This document shows, piece by piece, positions 7,443 through 16,553 of a stretch of DNA of 18,782 nt. Source of the stretch: Bacteroidales bacterium UBA1458 (GTDB taxonomy: Bacteria > Bacteroidota > Bacteroidia > Bacteroidales > VadinHA17); assembly GCA_002325785.1 (NCBI GenBank), contig DCSU01000015.1, forward strand, positions 135-18,916. Direction: 5' to 3'. Below the pieces are notes generated by a model. That model had not been told where the DNA came from. It was given only the letters and a program-made list of their open reading frames with translations, and ran no database searches. A program made the position numbers and the translations under genes. Every line of letters starts with the position of its first letter. The first letter of the stretch is position 1.

Positions 7443-8570
7443 ATGAACAGACCACGGTCCATATTTGCTCTTTTTGCCGTTGCATCACTAACACTGTTAA
7501 TGGCTTCATGCTCTGTGCAGCCATGCTATGAGGAGACTGATCCTATGATGAATGTTCTCCTGCTTACCAGCGGTACCGGTGAGACCGCAGCAGCTGATTC
7601 GCTGAGAGTCAGAGGAGCCTCACCCACTGAAACCATCGAATTTGTCAACAGCAGGAAGTCAGCATCATTCTCCGTGCCACTGGACCCGTCAGCAGACCAA
7701 ACTATCTTCTTCATAACCCTTAACGGAATCTCAGACACGGCTTTCATTCACTACACCAGGAAACCTCACCTTGTCTCCCCGGAATGCGGTTATACATTCA
7801 TCAGCCTGATCACCGGCCTGATGACAACACATAATATTATTGACACACTCATGATTGAGAACAACAATGTGAATCTCAATGGCGAAAAGAACCTGCATCT
7901 GAGGGCAGGGTTTGATCTCTCCGGGCCGGTGTTGCTGCTGATGGATAATGATCTCACCAGTTATGGCATCCTTGCCTCTGCAGATATTAACTCAGCACTG
8001 ACTGTCAACGCCGGAATCAGGTATTCGACCTTCCATTCCTCAAAGTACAACTTCGATTTCACAAGCCGGGGCATGAGCATCGTTGCCGGCACGGATTATA
8101 ACTTTATCAAGGCCAACGTATCCCAGGGAAAGTATTATGCCGGCATCGGCCTGAGATACGGCCTGAGCTTCTATTCCGAAGAGGCTCCGGTGATCAGGTA
8201 TAATAACGAGTGGGGTGCCGGTGAATCATCGCTTCCTCTCTCACGTCACACCGGTCATTTCCTGGAGATAACACCCGGGGTTCGCACTGAGCTCTTTCCG
8301 GGTATTACCATAGGATGGAACCTCTACATGAGGCTGCTGATCAGCGCCGGGGCCGGAAAAGACCTCAAACCCGTCTGGATGCCGGGCTACGGTGCCGGAA
8401 CCAGGGGCATGAGCACGGGAGCCGAATACTATATCTCGTTCTCCATACCCTACAAAAAGATCCGCGTGGTTATCAAACCAAAGCAGGAAGATACGGAAGA
8501 CGAAGATGAGGAAGCAGAAGGTTCAACGGAGACAGGCACCTTCACCACCGGTTCAGGCAGAAGGCTTTGA
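7443..8570 (+). CDS. DUF6452-DUF6048 fusion lipoprotein
   Basis: This is a 375-residue protein made of two units that I know as separate adjacent genes in Bacteroidota. Residues 1-22 are a signal peptide ending LLMASC, a lipobox with Met at -3, so C23 is the likely lipidated residue. Residues 24-150 match DUF6452: C28 soon after the lipid Cys, DSLRVRG, TAFIHYTRKPHLVSPECGY with C115, and IENNNVNLNG. Residues about 151-345 match DUF6048, a small outer-membrane beta-barrel-like domain: alternating strands such as YYAGIGLRYGLSFY, EITPGVRTELFPGITIGWNL and PVWMPGYG, ending ISFSIPYKK. The barrel's usual own signal peptide is absent at the junction. The C-terminus has an acidic patch (349-359) and a Thr/Gly-rich tail. 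The function is unknown; export and outer-membrane location are inferred. The gene follows alaS closely and overlaps the symporter gene tail-to-tail. Confidence 0.8.
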   Translation: MNRPRSIFALFAVASLTLLMASCSVQPCYEETDPMMNVLLLTSGTGETAAADSLRVRGASPTETIEFVNSRKSASFSVPLDPSADQTIFFITLNGISDTAFIHYTRKPHLVSPECGYTFISLITGLMTTHNIIDTLMIENNNVNLNGEKNLHLRAGFDLSGPVLLLMDNDLTSYGILASADINSALTVNAGIRYSTFHSSKYNFDFTSRGMSIVAGTDYNFIKANVSQGKYYAGIGLRYGLSFYSEEAPVIRYNNEWGAGESSLPLSRHTGHFLEITPGVRTELFPGITIGWNLYMRLLISAGAGKDLKPVWMPGYGAGTRGMSTGAEYYISFSIPYKKIRVVIKPKQEDTEDEDEEAEGSTETGTFTTGSGRRL

Positions 8571-10016
8571 AACCGGCCTGTGGCTGAATATTAATAGCCC
8601 CATGAAGGTCAGGAACCCGTTGACAACCAGCATCTCAAAACCGAATCTGTAACCGTTCAGCAGCTCCTCCGAGAAGGTACTGAGGACAAAACAAATGACC
8701 GGTGAGGCGATTGCTATCCAGGGAGTAATTTTATCATTCACGCTCCTGTGTGTGAAAAGCCCGAAAGTATACAGTCCCAGCAACGGGCCGTATGTATAGC
8801 CTGCAATGGTAAAGAGCTTGTCTATTATCGCCCTGTCATTCATCTGACGGAACACCAGGATAGATATGAAAAAGATGAAAGCAAAGGCGAAGTGCACAGA
8901 ATACCTTATCCGTGTCTTTTTTCTTTCATCCATCTCCGTCTTTTTCTCGAGCCCGAGGAAGTCAATGCTGAATGATGTTGTCAGTGATGTGAGAGCGCCG
9001 TCAGCACTCGGGAAGGCCGCTGAAATGAGCCCTACCAGGAAGACCACGCCTGCCGTGGGGCCCAGGTGCTTGAATGCTATCGTCGGGAAGAGGTCGTCAG
9101 ACATGGCAACGTTGACTCCTTCTACAGCTGCATAGAGCACAAGGAAAGCTCCCAGCACCAGGAACATGAAGACAACAAAGAGATTAATCGTACTGAAGGT
9201 AAACATGTTCTTCTGGGCATCCTTGAGATTCTTGATACTCAGATTCTTCTGCATCATCTCCTGATCAAGCCCGGTCATGGTTATGGTAATGAACATGCCG
9301 CTGAAAAACTGCTTGATGAAGTGACGGGGATGATCCCAGTCAGTAATTACGATGCGTGACATGTCACTGTCAAACACATCGCCAAGCAGACTAAAGACAG
9401 GCGCGCCAAGCTCCCTGCTGATGTAGTAGACAGAGAGAACTACTGCTAGCAGCATGAATGTTGTCTGCAGGGTGTCAGTCCAGATGATCGTCCTGATACC
9501 TCCCTTGAGTGTATAGATAATGATGAGAATTATAAAAATCAATACATTAACCCAGAAGGGTATGTTCCATGCATCGAACACAAAAATCTGCAGCACGTGG
9601 ATGACGAGAAACATCCGGAGTGAAGCGCCCAGCACCCTCGAGATGATAAAGAACCCTGCCCCTGTCTTATAGGACCAGAATCCGAATCTCTGTTCCAGGT
9701 ATCCGTAGATGGAGGTCAGCTTAAGGCGGTAATATAGCGGCAGCAGGACGAGGGCAATCACCACATAACCGAAAAAATAACCGAAGGCAACCATCATATA
9801 AGAGAACTGGGTCTCTCCCACCCAGCCCGGTACGGACATGAACGTCACCCCGGAAAGCGATGCTCCTATCATGCCATAGGCCACTACATACCAAGGTGAT
9901 ACCTTGTTGCCTATGTAAAACGACTGGTTGTTTGCCTTCCTTGCTGTGATGAAGGTAACACCGAACAGCATTAGAGTATAGGCAATAAAAATCAGAAGGA
10001 TGAGTGCTGGTGTCAT
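8553..10016 (-). CDS. Sodium:solute symporter (SSS family)
   Basis: This encodes 487 residues from the ATG at 10016; a TTG seven codons upstream is not needed. It is a polytopic inner-membrane protein with roughly 13 hydrophobic segments and the LeuT-like layout of the SSS family. The family signature [13 protein letters not shown] is at 172-184. Sodium-site regions are visible as GASLSGVTF (51-59, helix 1) and [14 protein letters not shown] (helix 8), where Ser residues contact Na+ in vSGLT and Mhp1. It should import an organic solute together with sodium. The substrate cannot be told from sequence: sugars, amino acids, sialic acid, nucleosides and others are all possible. It is divergent from recR with a 106-bp shared spacer and converges on the DUF6452-DUF6048 gene with an 18-bp overlap. 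The overlap leaves no room for a separate terminator between the two. Confidence 0.92.
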   Translation of the reverse strand: MTPALILLIFIAYTLMLFGVTFITARKANNQSFYIGNKVSPWYVVAYGMIGASLSGVTFMSVPGWVGETQFSYMMVAFGYFFGYVVIALVLLPLYYRLKLTSIYGYLEQRFGFWSYKTGAGFFIISRVLGASLRMFLVIHVLQIFVFDAWNIPFWVNVLIFIILIIIYTLKGGIRTIIWTDTLQTTFMLLAVVLSVYYISRELGAPVFSLLGDVFDSDMSRIVITDWDHPRHFIKQFFSGMFITITMTGLDQEMMQKNLSIKNLKDAQKNMFTFSTINLFVVFMFLVLGAFLVLYAAVEGVNVAMSDDLFPTIAFKHLGPTAGVVFLVGLISAAFPSADGALTSLTTSFSIDFLGLEKKTEMDERKKTRIRYSVHFAFAFIFFISILVFRQMNDRAIIDKLFTIAGYTYGPLLGLYTFGLFTHRSVNDKITPWIAIASPVICFVLSTFSEELLNGYRFGFEMLVVNGFLTFMGLLIFSHRPVSKPSA

Positions 10017-10122
10017 ATCTCGGGAAACATCCCGCAAGGATAATAAAAAGATCGGATATAAAAATTATCATCCGCCAAGGTTTGCGGGAAATATTGAATT
10101 ATTTTTGATGCAAATCAAAGTT

Positions 10123-10749
10123 ATGCCCTCACGTTTCCCCTCCAAAATGCTCGAAGAGGCCGTTAATGAGTTCGCCTCACTTCCCGGAATTGGCCGCAAG
10201 ACGGCCTTCAGGCTGGTGATGCATCTTCTCCGGCGCGACAGTGGTGAGGTGCGCCGGTTCGGGGAGACCATCACCCGTCTCCGCGAGGATGTATGCTACT
10301 GCAGCATCTGCCACGGCATCAGTGATACACCTGTTTGTGAGATATGCAGCGACCAATCGCGCGACAGATCTGTCATTTGCGTGGTAGAGAACGTTCAGGA
10401 TGTGATGGCCGTTGAAAATACCCGACAGTTCCGCGGATTGTATCATGTGCTCGGCGGTATTATCTCACCTGTGGATGGCATCGGGCCCTCCGACCTTACC
10501 ATCACGAAACTTGAAGAGAAGGTGCGTGAAGGAACAATAAAGGAGATTATCCTGGCGCTCAGTACTACTATGGAGGGGGATACCACCAACTTCTACATCT
10601 TTAAGCGTCTTTCGGGATATGATCTCCGTGTTACAACGCTGGCTCGCGGTGTGGCAATCGGTGATATATTGGAATACACTGACGAAATCACCCTCGGCCA
10701 GTCGATTCTCAACCGCCGCCCCTTCTCGCTTCAGTCAGACCGGAGCTGA
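10123..10749 (+). CDS. recR: Recombination mediator protein RecR
   Basis: This encodes 208 residues, close to the usual 198-205. RecR works with RecO (and RecF) to load RecA on single-stranded gaps. The order is standard: an N-terminal helix-hairpin-helix with [12 protein letters not shown] (20-31), a C4 zinc finger (C60, C63, C72, C75) with a further Cys at 58, a Toprim domain from [15 protein letters not shown] (84-98) through [12 protein letters not shown] (145-156), and the C-terminal [20 protein letters not shown] chose the ATG at 10123 ([17 protein letters not shown]) because homologues begin three to five residues before the YPSxLLExAV motif. The frame is open upstream, with an ATG at 10108. 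Loss of this gene would impair gap repair, but nothing suggests it is damaged here. Confidence 0.97.
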   Translation: MPSRFPSKMLEEAVNEFASLPGIGRKTAFRLVMHLLRRDSGEVRRFGETITRLREDVCYCSICHGISDTPVCEICSDQSRDRSVICVVENVQDVMAVENTRQFRGLYHVLGGIISPVDGIGPSDLTITKLEEKVREGTIKEIILALSTTMEGDTTNFYIFKRLSGYDLRVTTLARGVAIGDILEYTDEITLGQSILNRRPFSLQSDRS

Positions 10750-10928
10750 TCACGGGTATTTCGCAACATACGGAATCGCAATTGCCCCCGGCAACCACCT
10801 GGCCGCAGCTGTAGCAGAGAACAGGCAACATGTACGTCTTAATGCTCGCCTCTCTTTTATCAGGAAGACAACCTCCGTCATTTTTTTATTCTGAAAATAT
10901 TGCTTATTTTGATGAAAATCGAGAGCTG

Positions 10929-12143
10929 ATGACAGAGACATTTAACAGGTTCTACTCAGATGCATCGCATCTGATGAAGAAATCGGCAATACGCGAGATA
11001 CTGAAACTTACCCAGAGACCTGATATGATCTCCTTTGCGGGAGGACTGCCCTCCCCGGACTCATTCCCGATAGAAGATTTAAAAAAGATCACCTCGGAGA
11101 TGATGGACGAGGAGGGTAAGGAGGCTCTCCAGTACGGAACCACGGAGGGAGATCTCAGGCTCCGCACTCTTCTCGCCGAGCGTCACAGGAAAGACGGACT
11201 CAACCTCTCCCCGGCAAGCATAATGATTACCACAGGATCACAGCAGGCCCTTGACCTCTGCGGTAAGATCTTCATCAACCGTGGTGATGTAGTCCTGTGC
11301 GGGTTACCCTCCTACCTTGGCGGACTGAATGCCTTTTCCAACTACGGCGCCAAACTGAAGGGCATACCGCTTGACGATCAGGGCATGAGACCTGACCTGC
11401 TTGAGAAGACAATAGTAAGCCTGAAAAATGATGGCAGCATTATCAAGTTCATCTATATTATACCTGATTTTCAAAATCCTACAGGCGTCACCCTCCCGTT
11501 GTCGCGGCGTCTTGAGATAATTCGCATAGCAGAAAGGCATGATCTGATCATTGTTGAGGACAGTCCTTACCGCGACGTTCGCTTCGAGGGCACCCCTGAA
11601 CCGATGATGTCATCGCTTGAAACCCACGGCAGAGTATTGACGCTGAACACCTTCTCTAAAATCCTTGCCCCGGGGTTCAGGCTGGCATGGGTCACAGGGC
11701 ACCCGGAGATAATCGATAAGCTGGTAACATCAAAGCAGGCCGCAGACCTGTGCACACCACCTTTTGTACAGAGGATAGTAGCAAGGTACATTGAGAAAGG
11801 GCTGCTTGACGTCAACCTGAAAAAGACTGTTGACCTGTACCGCAATAGGCGTGATTACATGCTGAGGTGCTTCCGGGAGTATATGCCTGACGGAATCAAA
11901 TGGACCGAGCCCTCAGGCGGGCTTTTCCTCTTCGTTACCCTGCCTCCCTCGATGGATGCCGCCAGGCTGCTCGAAAAAGCCATACAGAAAAAGGTCGCCT
12001 TCGTTTGCGGATCGGTCTTCTACTGCAACAATGAGGGGCACAATACCATGAGAATCAACTTCTCCTTCACTGGAGAAAAGGATACTTGCGAAGGTGTCCG
12101 CAGGCTGGCCGAAGCGATAAGGGAGGAGATGGCCTCCGCCTGA
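10929..12143 (+). CDS. PLP-dependent aminotransferase, class I/II (fold type I)
   Basis: This encodes 404 residues from the ATG at 10929. The earlier in-frame ATG at 10830 would add 33 residues with no aminotransferase character. PLP-binding and catalytic residues are in place: N183 in QNPTG, D211 and Y214 in VEDSPY, the Schiff-base K244 in TFSKILAPGFRLAW, and R375 in MRINFSF, which binds the substrate carboxylate. The SKILAPGFR pattern and the SFAGGLPSPDSFP start fit the group of alpha-aminoadipate/kynurenine/aromatic aminotransferases and the catalytic half of MocR proteins. There is no N-terminal GntR domain, so this is an enzyme and not a regulator. The amino donor and product are not decidable. 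It is 4 bp upstream of the GT2 gene, so the two are almost surely cotranscribed. The 179 bp between recR and this gene holds no ORF or clear signal that I trust. Confidence 0.93.
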   Translation: MTETFNRFYSDASHLMKKSAIREILKLTQRPDMISFAGGLPSPDSFPIEDLKKITSEMMDEEGKEALQYGTTEGDLRLRTLLAERHRKDGLNLSPASIMITTGSQQALDLCGKIFINRGDVVLCGLPSYLGGLNAFSNYGAKLKGIPLDDQGMRPDLLEKTIVSLKNDGSIIKFIYIIPDFQNPTGVTLPLSRRLEIIRIAERHDLIIVEDSPYRDVRFEGTPEPMMSSLETHGRVLTLNTFSKILAPGFRLAWVTGHPEIIDKLVTSKQAADLCTPPFVQRIVARYIEKGLLDVNLKKTVDLYRNRRDYMLRCFREYMPDGIKWTEPSGGLFLFVTLPPSMDAARLLEKAIQKKVAFVCGSVFYCNNEGHNTMRINFSFTGEKDTCEGVRRLAEAIREEMASA

Positions 12144-12147
12144 GACG

Positions 12148-13008
12148 ATGGAACTGTCGGTAATAATCGTTTCCTATAACGTGCGTGATTACCTCAGGCA
12201 GGCTCTTAAGTCAGTGTTTGAAGCCGCACAGGAGATACGTCATGAAATTATAGTGGTTGACAACCACTCATCCGACGGCTCAGCGGAGATGGCAGAAAAG
12301 GAGTTCCCCTCTGCCCGAATAATTGCCTCCGACGTAAACGAGGGGTTCTCGGCCGCATGTAACCGAGGCATAAATGCCTCTTCCGGGGAGTATATCCTCA
12401 TCCTCAATCCTGATACGTTCATGCATCCGGATGCACTGGCAAAGGCACTCCTCTTCATGAACAGCCATCCTGAGGCCGGGGCTGCAGGAGCAAAAATGAC
12501 AGATGGCAATGGCAGATTCCTCCCCGAGTCAAAAAGGGGGTTCCCCTCTCCCCTGACCTCACTGTTCAAATTCGCCGGAATGGGCAGGCTCTTCCCACGG
12601 TCAGCGCTTTTTAACGGTTACTATCTCGGATCAATGCCGGCAGAGGAGATATGCCGCGCTGATATCCTGACGGGAGCATTCATGATGATCCGCAGGAAAG
12701 CCCTCGAAAAAACAGGCCTCTTCGACACCCGGTACTTCCTTTACGGTGAGGATATAGATATGAGCTGGCGCATACGGAAAGCCGGTTACTACAATTACTA
12801 CCTACCTGATGTTCAGATCATTCACTATAAAGGCAGAAGCACCATGACAGACAGGGAGGGCTCTCTTAAACACTTTTACGGGGCCATGAAGATCTTTGCT
12901 GCCAGCCACCTCAAACGGGGATGGCTTCTCCCCGTAAACGCCTGCGTGACACTGCTTGAGAAGAAAGCCCTGGCACGGATACGCCTCGGACGGTTCATTA
13001 AAAAGTGA
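12148..13008 (+). CDS. Glycosyltransferase family 2
   Basis: This is a 286-residue inverting GT-A glycosyltransferase. Seen directly: the N-terminal LSVIIVSYN, the nucleotide-binding DNHSSDGS (D38), the metal-binding NPDTF (87-91, the DXD equivalent), and the acceptor/base motif YGEDIDMSWRIRKAGY (199-214). No reliable membrane span is present; the C-terminus (256-286) is amphipathic and ends basic (RLGRFIKK). The closest recognisable type is the rhamnosyltransferase/WbbL-like group that builds O-antigen or other surface glycans, but the sugar and acceptor are not predictable. It is 4 bp downstream of the aminotransferase and 88 bp upstream of propeller gene A. I recall recR, a GT2 and a GNAT gene as neighbours in other Bacteroidales, which would make the three propeller genes an insertion between GT2 and GNAT. 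Confidence 0.92.
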   Translation: MELSVIIVSYNVRDYLRQALKSVFEAAQEIRHEIIVVDNHSSDGSAEMAEKEFPSARIIASDVNEGFSAACNRGINASSGEYILILNPDTFMHPDALAKALLFMNSHPEAGAAGAKMTDGNGRFLPESKRGFPSPLTSLFKFAGMGRLFPRSALFNGYYLGSMPAEEICRADILTGAFMMIRRKALEKTGLFDTRYFLYGEDIDMSWRIRKAGYYNYYLPDVQIIHYKGRSTMTDREGSLKHFYGAMKIFAASHLKRGWLLPVNACVTLLEKKALARIRLGRFIKK

Positions 13009-13096
13009 CCTCTGTTGTTAAAAAGGAAGATATCCCCTGTCATCATATAACAATATTTCACTTATATTAGTCTCTTTAAGTAAACTAACCATCTTG

Positions 13097-15211
13097 ATGA
13101 GAAGGGCTAAATATATCCTATGTCTGATTTTTGTGATGTACGCCGTCTCTCTTGATGGTCAGTCGGTAAGCGACCTGCGTGAGATGTTCGTCTCTGCCGA
13201 GGGTGATCTGCTCTTTGAAGATTACGCCGAAGCCCTCCCCAAGTATCTGAGCCTGTTGCAGATCTACCCTGAAAACTATAATCTCTATTTCAGGATTGGT
13301 CAGTGTTACCTCAACACCCCCGGTGAGAAGGATAAGTCAATCCCCTACCTCGAAACAGCGGTGCGTAACATAAATCGCGACTACCGGCCGGGGAAGTTCC
13401 GCGAATCCGGAGCCCCGTATGATGCACTCTACTTTCTGGCAAACGCATACCGTATGGGGAACGACTTCGACAAGGCCCTCGTCACCTACGACCTTTTTCT
13501 GAAGGATGTCGATACTGAGATGTATGACACCGCCCTCGTCAGATTCCAGATACAGACCTGCCACAATGCCCGTAAGATGATGAGAAAGCCCGTCTATCTT
13601 GTCGACAGGAACCTGGGCGGCGTGGTCAATGACCGGTTCTCAGAATTCAACCCGGTGATCTCAGCCGACGAGAAATCTCTGCTGTTCACCCGCGAACTGC
13701 AGTTCTATGATGCCGTATTCTGGTCCACGAAGGTTAACGGCAAGTGGACAGAACCGGTGAACCTGACTCCCCAGCTCGGAGTTGATCAGGATTATTATAC
13801 CTCGTCGCTCTCCCACGACGGGCAAACGCTGCTGCTTTACAGGATCGACACTTACGACGGAAACATTTACAGCAGCAGTCTTAATGGGGACAAATGGAGC
13901 AATGTGAAAAAGCTCAACGGCAACGTAAACACGAAATATTGGGAATCGCATGCTTCAATGACCCGTGACGGAAGGAAGATATTTTTTACCAGTAACCGGC
14001 GTGAGAGCCTGGGCGGTCTGGACATCTTTGTCTCGGAACGGGACAGCACGGGCGACTGGGGCCCTGCGAAAAATATAGGGCCGGAGATAAATACCGTATA
14101 TAACGAAGAAACCCCTTTCCTCGCAAACAATGACCGCACCCTCTTCTTCAGTTCACGAGGCCATTTCAACATGGGGGGCTATGACATCTTCAGGTCTGAT
14201 CTTGGCCCTGACGGCAGATGGAGCACTCCCGTCAACATCGGGTACCCGTTGAACACCACAGATGATGAAATCTTCTTTATGCCGCTGGGCAAGGGAGACC
14301 GTGGCTGCTATGCACGGTTTGCTGATGAAGGGCAGGGCCGGATGGATATCTTTATGTGCGACATCTACACAGAACTCAACCCCCGCTCCTTCTTTGTGAC
14401 GGGCAAGGCATCAGTTGCAGGGCTCCTCGATGAGTTCCCTCAGCCGGTGACCGTCACCGCTGTCAGCAATGCCCAGGCAGAGCGTATGATCACTGCACTT
14501 ACCAATCCCCTGACAGGCATCTACTCATTCAGACTGCCCCAGGGAGCCTACAGCCTTACATTTGATTCCGAAGATGCCATGTCACTGTCGAAGAGTCATG
14601 AGATGCCGGTTGATTACGGGAGTGATACCGTAATGATAGCACCGGTCATCCTTCAGGAGACTGATTTCTCGGCATACATACGGATGTTGTCTGACACCCT
14701 GATCAGGGTCAGCTCCCCTGAACCGGTCAATATAAGCCTGATAGCAGAGGAGAGGTCGCTGCTTCTTGTTGATGTGCTCTCTCCCGATTCCGTTCTTATC
14801 CCTGCGCGGTATACTATCAGTGATTCGACCTTCACCTTTACTTTCCTGCCTGAAAAGGGTGATAGCAGGGTTTATTTCAGACTCACTGACCGCTTCGGGA
14901 ATGACACCACAACTGCGGTCAGTGTAAGCCGCCGCGATGCCGTACCGGGGGCGCTGAAACCTCTCTATAAGGAGATACCTGTTCGCCCCGCTGGTGAAAA
15001 GGCAGAGGAAAACCCGGTGGAGAGACCCGTCGCCGGGCAGGATACCTCAACCCCTCCTGCAGGTATCGGTGCCGGACAGACCCCGGAACCAGATGAGACG
15101 GAGGGCAGGGGCGGCTGCCAGTGGTGGTGGCTGCTTATTGTCGCTGCCCTGATATTCTTCTTCCTACTGTGGAAGAGAAGAAAAAGAAATAAACACGAAA
15201 ATGATCAATAA
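13097..15211 (+). CDS. Exported TPR + PD40 beta-propeller protein with C-terminal membrane anchor (paralogue A)
   Basis: This encodes 704 residues from the ATG at 13097 (a TTG lies one codon earlier). A signal peptide covers 1-21. TPR-like helices occupy 27-165 (YAEALPKYLSLLQIYPEN, then FDKALVTYDLFL). Five PD40/WD40-like blades are visible at 184-425, for example SHDGQTLLLYRIDTYDGNIY, SNRRESLGGLDIFVSE and GHFNMGGYDIFRSDL. A carboxypeptidase-regulatory-like domain (432-520) and an Ig-like strand-rich domain (about 535-612) follow. Then come a Pro/Glu/Gly-rich linker (615-672), a hydrophobic helix (674-692, beginning CQWWWLL) and a basic tail (KRRKRNKHENDQ). The TPR-propeller-CRD order is that of PorE of the type IX secretion system, but PorE's lipobox and OmpA domain are missing. 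Topology suggests a periplasmic body anchored in the inner membrane. The function is unknown; a scaffold role is inferred. Confidence 0.85.
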   Translation: MRRAKYILCLIFVMYAVSLDGQSVSDLREMFVSAEGDLLFEDYAEALPKYLSLLQIYPENYNLYFRIGQCYLNTPGEKDKSIPYLETAVRNINRDYRPGKFRESGAPYDALYFLANAYRMGNDFDKALVTYDLFLKDVDTEMYDTALVRFQIQTCHNARKMMRKPVYLVDRNLGGVVNDRFSEFNPVISADEKSLLFTRELQFYDAVFWSTKVNGKWTEPVNLTPQLGVDQDYYTSSLSHDGQTLLLYRIDTYDGNIYSSSLNGDKWSNVKKLNGNVNTKYWESHASMTRDGRKIFFTSNRRESLGGLDIFVSERDSTGDWGPAKNIGPEINTVYNEETPFLANNDRTLFFSSRGHFNMGGYDIFRSDLGPDGRWSTPVNIGYPLNTTDDEIFFMPLGKGDRGCYARFADEGQGRMDIFMCDIYTELNPRSFFVTGKASVAGLLDEFPQPVTVTAVSNAQAERMITALTNPLTGIYSFRLPQGAYSLTFDSEDAMSLSKSHEMPVDYGSDTVMIAPVILQETDFSAYIRMLSDTLIRVSSPEPVNISLIAEERSLLLVDVLSPDSVLIPARYTISDSTFTFTFLPEKGDSRVYFRLTDRFGNDTTTAVSVSRRDAVPGALKPLYKEIPVRPAGEKAEENPVERPVAGQDTSTPPAGIGAGQTPEPDETEGRGGCQWWWLLIVAALIFFFLLWKRRKRNKHENDQ

Positions 15212-15221
15212 TTCAATGAAT

Positions 15222-16496
15222 ATGAAGAGATTAGCGATTTTGTTATTCATTCTTTCAATAGGGTGCATCGCCAAATCCCAGGATAACATCAGATTACAGG
15301 AAGCCTTCTATGAGGCTGAGTACTTTCTGATGCGGGGAGACTATTCTGATGCACTCCCATATTACCAGGGTATCTATGCCGCCATGCCTGACAACGCCAG
15401 CATCGCATTCAGGCTGGGTCTCTGCTATCTCAACATTGACGGCAGCAAGAACATGGCAATTGAATATCTCGAAAAAGCATCACAGAAGATCACTGCCAAA
15501 TACCGTGAAGGATCACTCCGTCAGACTGAAGCACCGTACGAAGCACTTTTCTTTCTCGGTGACGCCTACAGGATAAACTACATGTTTGAAAAAGCCAGAG
15601 AGGCATATTCAACATATCGCGAAACGCTACTGCCCTCTGACATTGAGAACGTTATGTATGTTGACCAGCAGATTGCCGCATGCAATAATGCCCCGGCACT
15701 GATGGCCTCACCGGTGAAGTTCACCGTTGAGGCGGCAGACCATATTATCAATGACAACAATGACAACTTCTTCCCGGTGTTTTCCGCTGACGGAAAGTCT
15801 ATTGCATTTATGACCTCAATGAAGTTCTATGATGCAATCATGTTGTCACGGATGGTCAGGAATGAATGGACTGCTCCGGTCAATATCACTCCGGAGCTTC
15901 AGTCAGACGGTGACCACTACGTCTCGTTCCTTTCTGCACTGGGAGACATGATGCTTCTGTCCAAGGATGATAACATCAACAGTGACATCTGGATGAGCCG
16001 TTATGACGGGGTCAGATGGGAGCCTGCACGGAAGTTGAAGAAGGAGATAAATACTAAGTATTGGGAAGCTCACGGTTTTATTACTGATGACGGAACCACA
16101 ATGATCTTTTCCAGTGACAGGCCCGGAGGTTTCGGCGGTCTCGACCTTTATCTGACAAAGATGGATGCCAGTGGCGAATGGGGCAAACCGGTTAATATGG
16201 GCCCTGAGATCAATACGCCATTTAATGATGACCGCCCCTTCCTTATAAAAGGCGGCACAATACTCTTCTTTGCATCACAGGGACATTATAACATGGGCGG
16301 ATATGATATATTCCGGAGCGACCTTCAATATAATGGTTTGTGGAGCAAACCGGTCAACCTGGGTTACCCGCTGAATAATCCCGACGATAATATTTTCTTC
16401 TGCCCGGTTGAGGGCGGAAAATCCGGTTATATGTCGTTCTCCGGCAGGGAGGATGGAGCCGGAAAGGCCGATATTTACAGGATCCGGTTCAAATAA
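15222..16496 (+). CDS. Exported TPR + PD40 beta-propeller protein, minimal form (paralogue B)
   Basis: This encodes 424 residues from the ATG at 15222. An in-frame ATG at 15201 overlaps the stop of gene A and would add MINNSMN before the signal peptide; coupling to A is likely whichever start is used. Residues 1-20 form a signal peptide ending AKSQ. TPR-like helices span 25-160 (YSDALPYYQGIYAAMPDN; FEKAREAYSTY). Five PD40 blades span 182-424, with ITDDGTTMIFSSDRPGGFGG and GHYNMGGYDIFRSDL nearly identical in pattern to A. The protein stops immediately after the last blade, with no CRD, OmpA, SPOR or membrane helix. It is therefore predicted to be soluble in the periplasm, perhaps held by A or C. 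The SIGC near the signal cleavage site does not fit a lipobox well (Ser at -3). The function is unknown. Confidence 0.83.
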   Translation: MKRLAILLFILSIGCIAKSQDNIRLQEAFYEAEYFLMRGDYSDALPYYQGIYAAMPDNASIAFRLGLCYLNIDGSKNMAIEYLEKASQKITAKYREGSLRQTEAPYEALFFLGDAYRINYMFEKAREAYSTYRETLLPSDIENVMYVDQQIAACNNAPALMASPVKFTVEAADHIINDNNDNFFPVFSADGKSIAFMTSMKFYDAIMLSRMVRNEWTAPVNITPELQSDGDHYVSFLSALGDMMLLSKDDNINSDIWMSRYDGVRWEPARKLKKEINTKYWEAHGFITDDGTTMIFSSDRPGGFGGLDLYLTKMDASGEWGKPVNMGPEINTPFNDDRPFLIKGGTILFFASQGHYNMGGYDIFRSDLQYNGLWSKPVNLGYPLNNPDDNIFFCPVEGGKSGYMSFSGREDGAGKADIYRIRFK

Positions 16497-16531
16497 TGTG
16501 CTAAATCAGGCACACAATGCACAGGATGGAT

Positions 16532-16539
16532 TAATTTTG
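16532..16539 (+). promoter_or_regulatory. Possible -7 promoter element before propeller gene C
   Basis: TAATTTTG matches TAnnTTTG exactly and ends 14 bp before the ATG of gene C, in the only real gap (57 bp) of the A-B-C-GNAT run. No TTTG is found 19-21 bp upstream, so this may be a chance match or a weak internal promoter. Confidence 0.3.
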
Positions 16540-16553
16540 AATCAAACAGCGAC

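Noticed and set aside
10619..10941. Small open frames in the recR-aminotransferase spacer (plus 10619-10894; minus 10750-10941)
   Set aside because: One starts inside recR, the other inside the aminotransferase start region; neither has a motif, a leader or a plausible composition. The 99-bp upstream extension of the aminotransferase frame (from 10830) was also rejected because homologues start near MTETFNRFYSDASHLMKKS.
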